Below, piece by piece: positions 15,861 through 25,045 of a stretch of 39,688 bases of DNA (within the stretch, counting starts at the first letter, position 1; each line of letters starts with the position of its first letter). Origin of the DNA: UBA2020 sp964551435 (GTDB lineage Bacteria > Pseudomonadota > Alphaproteobacteria > Micavibrionales > UBA2020); the NCBI GenBank assembly GCA_964551435.1, contig CAZKBS010000014.1, positions 1-39,688 on the forward strand, written 5' to 3'. The notes under the pieces are model-generated. The model saw only the letters and a list, made by a program, of their open reading frames with translations. It was not told the DNA's origin and did no database searches. The translations under genes and the position numbers were made by a program.

Positions 15861-16472
15861 TCAGTTCATGCGGCTGTAGAAGGCTTCGATGACCGGCTCC
15901 ACATGCTTGCCGAAATCGATGATGCCGGGGAAACGCAGGTATTCGTACACAAGTCCGCTCATGAAACAATGGCAGGTACGCGCGACGATGTCGGGCGGGT
16001 AGCGGTCGGGCAGGCGTTTTTGCTCCTGCGCCTTGCGGAAAAATTCGACAAACAGCTGAAAGCTTTTCAGCTTCGATGTTTCCTGCTTCATCAGGAAATC
16101 TTTCATATCGCCGGAGTATTCGCATTTGAGAAGAAAAACCGTCAGTGTGCGTTTTTTCAATTCATCGGCGTGTATGCCCTGCATCAGGTCGAGGTGCAGG
16201 CGTTTCAGCTGCGCCACCGGATCTGCCTCGACATGGTCAAGGCGGGGGGCGAGGATATCCAGAAAAGATTGATGCAGCCGGTCATGCAGCGCATCGAAAA
16301 TATCGCGCTTGTTTTTGAAGTGCCAGTAAACCGCCCCGCGCGTGACGCCCGCATGCTGCGCGATATCGTTCAGACTCGACGAAGACACGCCATTTTCAAA
16401 AAAAACGTGGATGGCCGCGTCCAGAATCGCTTCGCGGGTTTCGCGCGCTTCTTCTTTTGTTTTCCGTGCCAT
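15861..16472 (-). CDS. TetR/AcrR-family repressor of the adjacent RND efflux operon
   Basis: A 203-aa repressor. The N-terminal helix-turn-helix is the AcrR/TtgR type: REAILDAAIHVFFENGVSS, SLNDIAQHAGVTRGAVYWHF, KNKRDIFDALHDR. The C-terminal half is a helical ligand-binding domain resembling TetR_C_2 (MAATS/AcrR) regulators. It is divergent from the RND operon, with an AcrR-like palindrome between them, so it very probably represses the pump and itself until a hydrophobic drug binds. ATG 16472 follows CCGGAGAAACG; the in-frame ATG at 16520 would sit inside the operator and is rejected. Confidence 0.93.
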   Translation of the reverse strand: MARKTKEEARETREAILDAAIHVFFENGVSSSSLNDIAQHAGVTRGAVYWHFKNKRDIFDALHDRLHQSFLDILAPRLDHVEADPVAQLKRLHLDLMQGIHADELKKRTLTVFLLKCEYSGDMKDFLMKQETSKLKSFQLFVEFFRKAQEQKRLPDRYPPDIVARTCHCFMSGLVYEYLRFPGIIDFGKHVEPVIEAFYSRMN

Positions 16473-16515
16473 AGCCGTTTCTCCGGTCTTCGTCTGGTCT
16501 TTTATCTTGAAAAGA

Positions 16516-16543
16516 TACAAACATTCATGTATGTATATATAAT
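16516..16543. promoter_or_regulatory. AcrR-type operator overlapping the efflux promoter
   Basis: TACAAACATTCATGTATGTA (16516-16535) is an inverted repeat with 16 of 20 symmetric positions. It closely resembles the E. coli AcrR box (TACATACATT...TGTATGTA). TATAAT at 16538-16543 lies directly after it and is the likely -10 for the rightward efflux operon, so a bound repressor would block RNA polymerase. A convincing -35 at normal spacing is not visible. Confidence 0.7.
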
Positions 16544-16644
16544 AGACCTTTTAAAGAATAAGGCCAAGAAAAAAACGGATGTGCGGTGGCGAAAGCGTCC
16601 ATCAGGTCTACATCCATAAAGATATTTAAAAGAGGACAAACAGC

Positions 16645-17928
16645 ATGGCGATGCGTACATGGGTTTCAGCGGCGGCGGTGGTGGCCTTGCTGGCCGGCGG
16701 TTATGCAGCTTACGACCATGGCCTTTTGTTGCGCACGGCGCCCGCGCAGGCGGAAGAGCCGCAGCAGCAACAGCCGCCGGCGGCGGTGCCGGTAACGGTG
16801 GCAACGGTCGGACATGAAAAGATTGCCCTACAATTACAGCTGCCCGGCCGCGTGTCGCCGTTCAAGGTGGCTGAAATCCGCCCGCAGGTCAGCGGCATCA
16901 TCACCAAACGCCTGTTCGAAGAGGGCAGCGACGTCAAACAAGGCCAGCAGCTGTACCAGATAGACGAAGCGATTTACCGCGCCGCCTACGACCGCGCCAA
17001 TGCCGATTTGCTGAAAGCGCAGGCGAATCTCAAGGCCGTGGAGGCCAAGGCCGCGCGTTATGCCGAGCTTGTGAAAATGAATGCCGTTAGCAAACAGGAA
17101 TATGACGACGCCGATGCCGCGCGCGCGCAGGGCGCTGCCGATGTCGCGGTCGCGCGCGCCGCGCTGGCGACGGCCAAAATCGACCTTGACTACACCCGTG
17201 TGCTGTCGCCCATTTCGGGCCGCATCGGCAAATCGCTGTTTACCGAAGGCGCGCTGGTCACCGCCAATCAGTCGGGCGCCATGGCGACCGTGCAGCAGAT
17301 GGACCCCGTCTATGTTGATATCACCCAATCAAGCACCGAGTTGATGAAACTCCGCCGCCAGCTGACCGCGAACGGCAAACCCGTCGAAGCGCCCGTCGTG
17401 AAACTGGTCATTGAAGGCGAAACCGAAGCCTACGGCCATGACGGCACGCTGCAGTTTTCCGACGTGACGGTCGACCAGACCACGGGCGCGGTGCAGCTGC
17501 GCGCGCTGTTCCCCAATCCTGAGTCTTTGCTGCTGCCCGGTTTGTTCGTGCGGGCGGTTTTGTCGATAGAGCAGGGCGGCACCGGCATCATGGTGCCGCA
17601 GCAGGCGGTGTACCGCCGTCCCGACAGTTCGGCCTATGTCTGGCTGGTCGCTGCCGATGATACGGTTTCGCAGCAGTCTGTAACCCTCGACCGTGCGGTC
17701 GGTGATAAATGGCTGGTATCCGCAGGGCTTGAAGACGGTGCGCGCGTGGTGATCGAAGGCGTGCAGAAAATCCGCCCGGGCGCCAAGGTCAATCCGGTTA
17801 CGGCCGGTATGCCCGCCGCGCCTGCCGCAGAACAGGCCGCGCCGGAAACATCCGCGCCAGATACGCCCGCCCCCGCCCAAGATAAACAGGAACCCCAGGC
17901 ACAACCCGCCGCGCCGAAGCAGGATTAA
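16645..17928 (+). CDS. RND efflux periplasmic adaptor (AcrA/MexA family)
   Basis: A 427-aa membrane-fusion protein linking the inner-membrane pump and outer-membrane channel. An N-terminal signal-anchor (VSAAAVVALLAGGYAAY) lacks a lipobox cysteine, so it is membrane-anchored rather than lipidated. Then come a lipoyl half-motif (VSPFKVAEIRPQVSGIITKR), an alpha-hairpin coiled coil (about 105-170), the second lipoyl half (YTRVLSPISGRIG), a beta-barrel (LVTANQSGAMATVQQMDPVY) and the membrane-proximal domain. The C-terminal ~45 residues are a Pro/Ala/Gln-rich tail. GAGGAC precedes ATG 16645. It is the first gene of a three-gene operon. Confidence 0.95.
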   Translation: MAMRTWVSAAAVVALLAGGYAAYDHGLLLRTAPAQAEEPQQQQPPAAVPVTVATVGHEKIALQLQLPGRVSPFKVAEIRPQVSGIITKRLFEEGSDVKQGQQLYQIDEAIYRAAYDRANADLLKAQANLKAVEAKAARYAELVKMNAVSKQEYDDADAARAQGAADVAVARAALATAKIDLDYTRVLSPISGRIGKSLFTEGALVTANQSGAMATVQQMDPVYVDITQSSTELMKLRRQLTANGKPVEAPVVKLVIEGETEAYGHDGTLQFSDVTVDQTTGAVQLRALFPNPESLLLPGLFVRAVLSIEQGGTGIMVPQQAVYRRPDSSAYVWLVAADDTVSQQSVTLDRAVGDKWLVSAGLEDGARVVIEGVQKIRPGAKVNPVTAGMPAAPAAEQAAPETSAPDTPAPAQDKQEPQAQPAAPKQD

Positions 17929-17972
17929 CCCGAGCCCGCATCACCGCGACGTTTTCAGTCGGAAGTTTGCAT

Positions 17973-20900
17973 ATGTCCAGATTTTTTATCGACCATCCGG
18001 TTTTTGCCTGGGTCATTTCCATTGTGATTATGCTGGCAGGGGCGCTGTCTATCATGACGCTGCCGGTGGAACAGTATCCGCAAATCGCGCCGCCGTCGGT
18101 GACGATTTCGGCGAGCTACCCCGGCGCCTCCGCCGAAACGCTGGAAAACAGCGTCACGCAGGTGATTGAACAGCGCCTGACCGGTATCGATTTCCTGCGC
18201 TATTTCGCTTCGACCAGCGATGGTTCGGGCAACGTGCAGATTACCCTGACGTTCGAGCCCGAAGCCAACCCCGATATCGCGCAGGTGCAGGTGCAGAACA
18301 AATTGCAATCCGCGTTGCCGCTGTTGCCGCAGGAAGTGCAGCAGCAGGGGGTGGTCGTGAATAAATCCACCTCCGGCTTTTTGATGGTGGCGGCGTTTTA
18401 CTCCAAAACCGGCAAGACCGACCAGTTTGCGATTGGCGATTATCTCAACTCCCGCATCGTCGATCCGCTCAGCCGCGTCGCGGGTGTGGGCAGTCTGACG
18501 GTTTTCGGCCAGCCCTATGCCATGCGCGTCTGGCTTGACCCCAATAAAATGTACAGCTTCAACATGACAACGGCGGATGTCAGCGCGGCCATCCGCGCGC
18601 AGAACGTCGACGTGTCGGCGGGGCAGCTGGGCGGCAATCCGGCGGTCGAGGGGCAGCGCCTGAACGCGACTATCATGGCGCAATCCAAACTCCGCAGCGC
18701 GGAGGAATTCGGCGAGATTTTGCTGCGTGTGAACACCGACGGCTCGCAGGTGCGTCTGAAAGACGTCGCGCGGCTGGAACTGGGCGTGCAGAACTATGAT
18801 ATCGTCGCGCGTTTCAACGGCCAGCCGGCGGCAGGGATGGGCGTGAGCCTCGCCACAGGCGCCAACGCGCTTGAAACCGCCGATAACGTGAAGGCGAAAA
18901 TTGCCGAGCTTAAAAAATTCCTGCCCGAAGACGTCGAGGTTTTCTACCCCTACGACACCACCCCCTTCGTCAAGCTGTCGATTGAAAGCGTGATCCATAC
19001 GCTCATCGAAGCCGTCGTGCTGGTCTTTCTGGTCATGTACCTGTTCCTGCAAAGCTTCCGCGCGACGCTCATCCCGACGATTGCGGTGCCGATTGTTCTT
19101 TTGGGCACGTTCGGTGTTCTGGCGGCTTTCGGCTTTACCATCAATACGCTCACCATGTTTGCGATGGTGCTGGCGATCGGCCTTCTGGTCGATGACGCCA
19201 TCGTCGTGGTCGAAAACGTCGAGCGCGTGATGGAGGAAGACGGCCTCTCCCCGCGCGAGGCCACGCGCAAATCCATGGGGCAGATTACGGGGGCGCTGGT
19301 CGGTATCGCGCTGGTACTGTCGGCGGTTTTCGTGCCGATGGCGTTTTTCAGCGGCTCGACGGGGGCGATTTACCGGCAGTTTTCGCTGACCATCGTTTCG
19401 TCCATGGCGCTGTCGGTGCTGGTCGCGCTGGTTTTGACGCCCGCCCTTTGTGCAACGATACTGAAGCCGCATAAACACGGCCACAGTCTGGAGCGCAAAG
19501 GTTTCTTCGGCTGGTTCAACCGCATGTTCGACCGCAGCAAGCGCGGATACCGTAAAAGCTCCGGCTATATGGCGCGGCGCCCTGTGCGTAGCTTGCTTGT
19601 TTATGCGCTGATTGTGGGCGGGCTTGTTTTCCTGTTCATGCGCGTGCCGACGTCTTTCCTGCCGGATGAAGATCAGGGCCTGATGTTCGTGCAAATCACC
19701 ACGCCGCCCGGCGCGACGACCGAGCGCACGCTCGAAAGCGTCAAGCAGATGGAAAAATACTTCCTCGAAGACCAGAAAGATTCTGTGACCAGCGTATTCA
19801 GCGTTGTTGGTTTCAACTTTGCGGGCCGCGGCCAGAATTCGGCTATGGGCTTCGTGCGTCTGAAGGACTGGAGCGAGCGCACGCGCGAAGACCAGACAGT
19901 CTTTGCGATATCCGACAAAGCCATGGCGAACCTGTCCAAAATCAAGGACGCGATGGTATTTTCCTTCTTCCCGCCGGCCATTCGTGAACTGGGCAACGTC
20001 GCGGGCTTTAACCTGCAACTCGTCGATCAGGCGGGGCTCGGCCACGAAGCGCTGATTGCCGCGCGCAACCAGTTTATGGGGGCGGCGAGCCAGAGCCCGC
20101 TGCTGACCGGCACGCGCCCCAACGGGCTGGATGACGTGCCGCAGTACAAAGTCGATATCGATCAGGAAAAAGCCAGCGCGCTGGGTATTTCCATCGGCGA
20201 TATCAATACGACGCTGCAAACGGCGTGGGGGTCGTCGTATATCAACGACTTCCTGCACGAAGGACGCATCAAGCGCGTCTATATGCAGGGCGATGCGCCG
20301 TTCCGTATGCTGCCCGAAGATATCAGCATGTGGTATGTGCGCAACGGCAGCGGGCAGATGGTGCCGTTTTCAACCTTCGCGACCGCGCATTGGACCTACG
20401 GTTCACCCAAGCTGGAGCGTTATAACGGCGTGTCCTCGCGTAACATCAATGGCTCGCCCGCGCCAGGCGTCAGTTCGGGCGCGGCGATGGCAGAGGTCGA
20501 ACGTATCGCCAAAACCCTGCCCGAGGGCATCGGCTATCAATGGACGGGCCTGTCGTATGAGGAGCTGAAAGCCGGCGCGCAAACCGGCATGCTCTATGCC
20601 ATTTCGCTGCTGGTGGTGTTCCTGTGTCTGGCGGCGCTGTATGAAAGCTGGTCTATTCCGTTTTCGGTCATGCTGGTGGTGCCGCTGGGGATTGTCGGCG
20701 CGGTTGGCGCGACCTATGCGGCGGGGCTCACCAACGACGTTTATTTTCAGGTGGCGTTGCTGACGACCGTGGGGCTGACGGCGAAAAACGCCATTCTTAT
20801 CGTCGAATTTGCCAAGGAACTTTACGAAGACCATGGCAAGGATTTGTTCGAAGCCGCCATGACCGCCGCCGAAATGCGCCTGCGTCCGATTATCATGACC

Positions 20901-21137
20901 TCGATGGCCTTTATTCTGGGCGTGACGCCGCTGGCGATTTCCACGGGCGCAGGTTCGGCCAGCCGGAACGCGATTGGTATCGCCGTGATCGGGGGGATGG
21001 CATCGGCGACATTTATTGCTATCTTCTTCGTGCCGATGTTTTTTGTGCTGATCAAACGTGTATTCAGCAAAAAGCCGGGCGGCGGTGCGGCGGATGTGAC
21101 AACAGATGAAAATGCGGAGAGCGGTCATCATGCATAA
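17973..21137 (+). CDS. RND multidrug efflux transporter (AcrB/MexB, HAE1 family)
   Basis: A 1054-aa inner-membrane proton/drug antiporter working as a trimer with the adjacent adaptor and outer-membrane channel. It shows the full HAE1 layout: FFIDHPVFAWV in the first helix, two large periplasmic loops, and 12 membrane helices. The proton-relay aspartates are D407/D408 (GLLVDDAIVVVEN in TM4) and the relay lysine is K938 (GLTAKNAILIVEF in TM10). Length and motifs are intact, so it should be functional. ATG 17973 is preceded by GGAAG. It overlaps the next gene by 8 bp. Confidence 0.97.
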   Translation: MSRFFIDHPVFAWVISIVIMLAGALSIMTLPVEQYPQIAPPSVTISASYPGASAETLENSVTQVIEQRLTGIDFLRYFASTSDGSGNVQITLTFEPEANPDIAQVQVQNKLQSALPLLPQEVQQQGVVVNKSTSGFLMVAAFYSKTGKTDQFAIGDYLNSRIVDPLSRVAGVGSLTVFGQPYAMRVWLDPNKMYSFNMTTADVSAAIRAQNVDVSAGQLGGNPAVEGQRLNATIMAQSKLRSAEEFGEILLRVNTDGSQVRLKDVARLELGVQNYDIVARFNGQPAAGMGVSLATGANALETADNVKAKIAELKKFLPEDVEVFYPYDTTPFVKLSIESVIHTLIEAVVLVFLVMYLFLQSFRATLIPTIAVPIVLLGTFGVLAAFGFTINTLTMFAMVLAIGLLVDDAIVVVENVERVMEEDGLSPREATRKSMGQITGALVGIALVLSAVFVPMAFFSGSTGAIYRQFSLTIVSSMALSVLVALVLTPALCATILKPHKHGHSLERKGFFGWFNRMFDRSKRGYRKSSGYMARRPVRSLLVYALIVGGLVFLFMRVPTSFLPDEDQGLMFVQITTPPGATTERTLESVKQMEKYFLEDQKDSVTSVFSVVGFNFAGRGQNSAMGFVRLKDWSERTREDQTVFAISDKAMANLSKIKDAMVFSFFPPAIRELGNVAGFNLQLVDQAGLGHEALIAARNQFMGAASQSPLLTGTRPNGLDDVPQYKVDIDQEKASALGISIGDINTTLQTAWGSSYINDFLHEGRIKRVYMQGDAPFRMLPEDISMWYVRNGSGQMVPFSTFATAHWTYGSPKLERYNGVSSRNINGSPAPGVSSGAAMAEVERIAKTLPEGIGYQWTGLSYEELKAGAQTGMLYAISLLVVFLCLAALYESWSIPFSVMLVVPLGIVGAVGATYAAGLTNDVYFQVALLTTVGLTAKNAILIVEFAKELYEDHGKDLFEAAMTAAEMRLRPIIMTSMAFILGVTPLAISTGAGSASRNAIGIAVIGGMASATFIAIFFVPMFFVLIKRVFSKKPGGGAADVTTDENAESGHHA

Positions 21138-22545
21138 ACAAATTCTTGGCGCACTGCTGCTGACCACCATGCTGGGCGGCTGCAGCATGATACCGGATTA
21201 CCTGCGGCCCGCATCGCCCGCCGCGGCGCAGTGGCCGGCGGGGGACGCTTATCAGCAGGTCGCCGCCGAGAATTCCGGCAAAACCGCGGCGGATACCGGC
21301 TGGCAGGAATTTTTCCGCTCCCAAAACCTGCAGCGCCTGATTGGCGCGGCGCTTGAAAATAACCGCGACCTGCGCGTGGCGGCTCTGAATGTCGAGGCGG
21401 CGCGCGCCGCCTACCGTGTGCAGCGTGCCGATCTGGTGCCCACGGTGAACGCGGGCGCGGGCATGTCGCGTCAGGGCGTGCCGGAAAACGCCAGCAGCAG
21501 CGGCCGCGACACGGTATCGTCGCAATATACGGCGAATGTCGCGACCACGGCGTTTGAACTGGACGTTTTCGGGCGCATCCGCAGCCTGAATGAAAAAGCC
21601 TTGCAGCAGTATCTGGCGACGGACGAGGTGCGCAAATCGGTGCAAATCGCGCTGGTTGCCGAAGTCGCCAATGCCTACCTGACATTGCTGGCCGATGAAA
21701 AACTGCTGAAACTGACCGAAGAAACGCTGGCCGCGCAGCAGGAATCCTTCACGCTGATCCAGCGCAGTTTCGATGCGGGCATCGGCTCGCAGCTGGATGT
21801 GTCGCAGGCGCGCACGTCGGTTGAAACGGCGCGCACCAATCTGGCGCAATACAAACGCCGCGTGGCGCAGGATAAAAACGCCCTCGCGCTTTTGGTCGGC
21901 GCGGCGGATGTGGCGGTCGATACTGCGAATGAGACGCTGGACGATACGCTGATCATGGAAAGCCTGCCTGCGGGTTTGCCGTCCGATGTTCTTTTGAACC
22001 GTCCCGATATTTTGCAGGCGGAATATACGCTCAAGGCTGCCAATGCCAATATCGGCGCGGCGCGTGCGGCGTTTTTCCCGCGCATCAGCCTGACGGGCTC
22101 GCTCGGCCTTGCCAGCGCCAGCCTGTCTGACCTGTTCAAATCCGGCAGCGGGCTTGCATGGTCTTTCGCGCCGCAGCTGACCGTGCCGATTTTTGAAGGC
22201 GGGGCGAACAAGGCCAATCTTGATCTGGCGAATGTGCAAAGAAATATCGCCGTCGCGTCGTACGAAAAATCCATCCAGACGGCTTTCCGCGAAGTTGCTG
22301 ACGAACTGGCTGCGCGCGGCACCTATAGCGACCAGTTGCAGGCGCAATCCGCGCTGGTGGCGGCCACGCAAAATGCCTATGACCTGTCGCAACTGCGCTA
22401 TAAACAGGGTGTGGACAGCTATTTGAATGTGCTGGATGCGCAGCGCTCGCTCTATAGCGCGCAGCAGGGCGAAATTCAGGTGCAGCAGCAGCGCCTGTCG
22501 AACCTTGTCAATCTCTACAAGGTGCTGGGCGGCGGTCTGAAGTAA
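21130..22545 (+). CDS. Outer-membrane efflux lipoprotein (NodT/OprM, TolC superfamily)
   Basis: A 471-aa outer-membrane channel for the RND system. The signal peptide ends in the lipobox LGGC, with lipidated C18. It is followed by IPDYLRP, typical of the NodT subfamily, and two OEP repeats rich in heptads (LNVEAARAAYRVQRADL; SQARTSVETARTNL). LLNRPDILQAEYTLKAANANIGAARAAFFPRISL is split across the conserved second repeat. ATG 21130 overlaps the transporter's last codons and follows a GGAGAG site. With the two upstream genes it forms a complete tripartite exporter. Confidence 0.95.
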   Translation: MHKQILGALLLTTMLGGCSMIPDYLRPASPAAAQWPAGDAYQQVAAENSGKTAADTGWQEFFRSQNLQRLIGAALENNRDLRVAALNVEAARAAYRVQRADLVPTVNAGAGMSRQGVPENASSSGRDTVSSQYTANVATTAFELDVFGRIRSLNEKALQQYLATDEVRKSVQIALVAEVANAYLTLLADEKLLKLTEETLAAQQESFTLIQRSFDAGIGSQLDVSQARTSVETARTNLAQYKRRVAQDKNALALLVGAADVAVDTANETLDDTLIMESLPAGLPSDVLLNRPDILQAEYTLKAANANIGAARAAFFPRISLTGSLGLASASLSDLFKSGSGLAWSFAPQLTVPIFEGGANKANLDLANVQRNIAVASYEKSIQTAFREVADELAARGTYSDQLQAQSALVAATQNAYDLSQLRYKQGVDSYLNVLDAQRSLYSAQQGEIQVQQQRLSNLVNLYKVLGGGLK

Positions 22546-22562
22546 AAGGCTTTAAATAAAAA

Positions 22563-23150
22563 TTATTCCTGCACAGGCTCTTCGGCCGGTATGTCTACGG
22601 CTGTTTCGATTTTCATGGGCTCGAGCGCGTAATTCCAGGCGTTACCTTCCGCAACGATACAGGCGGTGAGGTCATGTTCGACGGTAATCGAAACCCATTC
22701 ACGCCGCGAATTGCTGACGAACCACATGTGTATGGTGCCGCCGTTATCTACGGCATCCGCCAGATAGCCAAGGCGGCGTTGGCCGACGATGATTTTGAGA
22801 AGGCTTTCAAGGTTCTGGCACGGCACCGCGCCCGGCGCGGCAGGTGACACTTTGTTCTCTTTCGCGGCTTTTTCGGCCATCTCTTTTGCTTTTTGGCGCA
22901 GCTCTTCTTCTTTTTCGGCCAGCGCGGCGGGGCTGTCCTCGACACGGATACGGCCGCCGGTCGACAGTCCTTTGTCGCTGCGGATCATCCGCTCGCCTGC
23001 GCGCAGTCTATAGGCTTTCATGTAAGGATCGTCGCCGCCTTCGGGGCCGCCTTGCGCATAGGCCGTACTCGGGATGGCGGCGATAGGCAGGAAAATGCCC
23101 CCGCTGCAAACCATCCACATGCAAACAATGCCAGCGAGCAGGGGGCGCAT
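22563..23150 (-). CDS. Secreted protein of unknown function overlapping tldD
   Basis: A 195-aa exported protein. Residues 1-32 form a long signal peptide ending AYA before Q33. A charged helix rich in Glu, Lys and Ala (about 75-100, AALAEKEEELRQKAKEMAEK) separates a short N-terminal stretch from a C-terminal domain. That domain has two cysteines (VPCQNLES and TACIVAEG) that may form a disulfide, and a WVSITVEHD strand. I do not recognise the family; the C-terminal part looks like a small beta domain. The ATG overlaps the end of tldD by one base, so it is probably the second gene of a tldD unit. Confidence 0.75.
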   Translation of the reverse strand: MRPLLAGIVCMWMVCSGGIFLPIAAIPSTAYAQGGPEGGDDPYMKAYRLRAGERMIRSDKGLSTGGRIRVEDSPAALAEKEEELRQKAKEMAEKAAKENKVSPAAPGAVPCQNLESLLKIIVGQRRLGYLADAVDNGGTIHMWFVSNSRREWVSITVEHDLTACIVAEGNAWNYALEPMKIETAVDIPAEEPVQE

Positions 23151-24589
23151 CAGGTTTCCGTCCCGCCGACGGTCAGGCCGTCGATGCGCAGTGTCGGCTG
23201 GCCGACGCCGACAGGCACGCTCTGGCCGTCTTTGCCGCAGGTGCCGATGCCGTCGTCGAGTTTCATGTCGTTGCCGATCATCTTGACCTTAGTCAGCGCA
23301 TCCGGCCCGTTGCCGATGAGCGTGGCGCCTTTGACCGGCGCGCCGATTTTGCCGTTTTCAATCAGATAGGCTTCCGATGCTTCGAACACGAATTTGCCGG
23401 AGGTGATATCCACCTGACCGCCGCCGAAGTTCACGGCATAAATGCCTTTTTTGACGGAGGAGAGGATTTCATCGCGGCTGTGGTTGCCGTTCAGCATCAC
23501 GGTATTGGTCATGCGCGGCATCGGGTGGTCGGCGTAGCTTTCGCGGCGGCCGTTGCCCGTGGATTTGACGCCCATCAGGCGCGCGTTCATACGGTCTTGT
23601 AGATAGCCGACAAGGATACCGTCTTCGATCAGCACGTTGCGCTGCGACGGGGTTCCTTCGTCGTCGATGGTGATGGACCCGCGGCGGTTCGGCAGCGTGC
23701 CGTCGTCGACAACGGTGACGCCGCGCGCGGCGACCTGTTCGCCGATCAGGCCGGAGAAGGCGGATGTCAGCTTGCGGTTGAAATCCCCCTCCAGCCCGTG
23801 GCCGATGGCTTCGTGCAGCAGAATGCCGGGCCAGCCCGCGCCCAGCACCAGCGTCATTTCGCCCGCAGGGGTGGGCACGGCATCCAGATTGACCAGCGCC
23901 TGACGGAAGGCTTCATCCACCGCGCCTTTCCATGTGGAATCGTCGAAAATGCTGTCATAGCTGTAGCGGCCGCCCATGCCGTGATAGCCGTCTTCCATGC
24001 GGCCATTCGCGTCTTCGACGTAAACCGATACGTTCATGCGCACCAGCGGGCGCACGTCGGCGGTTTTTTCGCCGCCCGCGCGCAAAATCTGCACGGCTTT
24101 CCACGATGCGGCCAGCTGTACCGATACCTGCTTCACGCGGCTGTCTTTCTGGCGGGCGTAGGCGTCGATGTCCTGCAGCAGTTTGACTTTTTTCTCGAAC
24201 GGGATGTGCAGCAGCGGGTTGTCGTCGCTGTAAAGCTGGTGGTTGGTTTTCTGCGGCGCCATATCCATTGTGCCGCCATAGCCCTGCGCGACGCTGCGCA
24301 CGGTTTCGCCCGCGCGCGCGATGGCTTTTTCGGTCATTTCGCTGGAATGGGCATAGCCAAAGGTTTCGCCGGCCACCGCGCGCAGGCCAAAGCCCATGTC
24401 GGTATCATAGGTGCAGGTTTTCAGACGGCCATCATCCCAGCTGAAAAATTCGGACTGCACGTATTCCAGATACAGCTCCCCGTCGTCGGCTTCGGTCAGG
24501 TTCTGCGTGACCAGACGTTCGACCGTGGCAGGGTCCATCTGGTTTTTGGCATAGAACAAATCGTCGGTGGTTTTGACGTGGGAGGGCAT
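23150..24589 (-). CDS. tldD: TldD metalloprotease subunit
   Basis: The catalytic subunit of the TldD/TldE (PmbA) protease, which degrades unfolded or modified peptides and matures microcin- and CcdA-like substrates. The 479-aa length equals that of E. coli TldD. The zinc motif HExxxH is at 259-264 (HEAIGH) inside GWPGILLHEAIGHGLEGD. Other conserved parts are SITIDDEGTPSQRNVLIEDG and the C-terminal KVKMIGNDMKLDDGIGTCGKDGQSVPV segment. ATG 24589 has GGAACC upstream; longer in-frame starts run through a tandem repeat and are unlikely. The TldE partner is not in the window. Confidence 0.96.
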   Translation of the reverse strand: MPSHVKTTDDLFYAKNQMDPATVERLVTQNLTEADDGELYLEYVQSEFFSWDDGRLKTCTYDTDMGFGLRAVAGETFGYAHSSEMTEKAIARAGETVRSVAQGYGGTMDMAPQKTNHQLYSDDNPLLHIPFEKKVKLLQDIDAYARQKDSRVKQVSVQLAASWKAVQILRAGGEKTADVRPLVRMNVSVYVEDANGRMEDGYHGMGGRYSYDSIFDDSTWKGAVDEAFRQALVNLDAVPTPAGEMTLVLGAGWPGILLHEAIGHGLEGDFNRKLTSAFSGLIGEQVAARGVTVVDDGTLPNRRGSITIDDEGTPSQRNVLIEDGILVGYLQDRMNARLMGVKSTGNGRRESYADHPMPRMTNTVMLNGNHSRDEILSSVKKGIYAVNFGGGQVDITSGKFVFEASEAYLIENGKIGAPVKGATLIGNGPDALTKVKMIGNDMKLDDGIGTCGKDGQSVPVGVGQPTLRIDGLTVGGTET

Positions 24590-24666
24590 GCGGCGGGTTC
24601 CTTTTGTGTCCAAGGCTTTAAAATAGCATCCGCCCCCGAAAAGGCGAGAATAAACCGGAAATCCCT

Positions 24667-24710
24667 GTCTGAAAGACACAGGAAAAACGTCCGAAAGACG
24701 CAGGGAAAAC
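24667..24710. repeat. Imperfect 22-bp tandem repeat upstream of tldD
   Basis: Two head-to-tail 22-bp units (24667-24688 and 24689-24710) differ at three positions. Each contains GAAAGAC followed by CAGG or CAGGG and an A-run. They lie between the tldD start and the divergent small gene at 24797, where promoters for both directions must be. They may be a duplicated binding site or simple slippage. Confidence 0.6.
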
Positions 24711-24796
24711 CGCCCGCCTGCCGTATCACCCCATAGAAGCGGCCCGCAGAGGCCGGCCTTATATATAAACAAATGTATTATTCGGGAGAAACGCGC

Positions 24797-24979
24797 ATGC
24801 TTTGGGAATTATTGGGATCCGATAAACGGGTGGAGGCGGCCTTGGCTTTGCAAAAAGGCAAAGATTACGACATTTCACCCAAAGACCTGAAGCCGCGCCC
24901 TGCCGAAAATTTCCGCACCGCAGCAGAACCGCCTGCGGAAGTGACCGCCGTTTTGCGTTACCGCACGCCGCGTGCATAA
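24797..24979 (+). CDS. Small protein (60 aa), paralog of the one at 25689
   Basis: A 60-aa protein of unknown function. Its first 28 residues (M-L-W, then SDKRV, then a helix ending YDISP) align with the first 27 of the 80-aa protein encoded 700 bp downstream (M-F-W, SDRKV, YDICP). The tail is proline/arginine-rich and unrelated. It has no signal peptide or membrane span; the N-terminal helix is amphipathic. CGGGAGAAACGCGC ahead of ATG 24797 is a good ribosome-binding site; an in-frame ATG at 24773 is weaker. It lies ahead of a small ankyrin gene in the same direction. Confidence 0.7.
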   Translation: MLWELLGSDKRVEAALALQKGKDYDISPKDLKPRPAENFRTAAEPPAEVTAVLRYRTPRA

Positions 24980-25045
24980 AGGCTTTTGCCATCCGTGCTA
25001 ATCGTCTAGAGTATTCCCCAGCGTTCAAAAAAAGGGAGACGCCGC

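Noticed and set aside
17955..20258. 767-codon open frame on the minus strand
   Set aside because: It is antisense to the RND transporter; the translation is His/Arg/Gln-rich without family features, as expected from a GC-rich gene read backwards.
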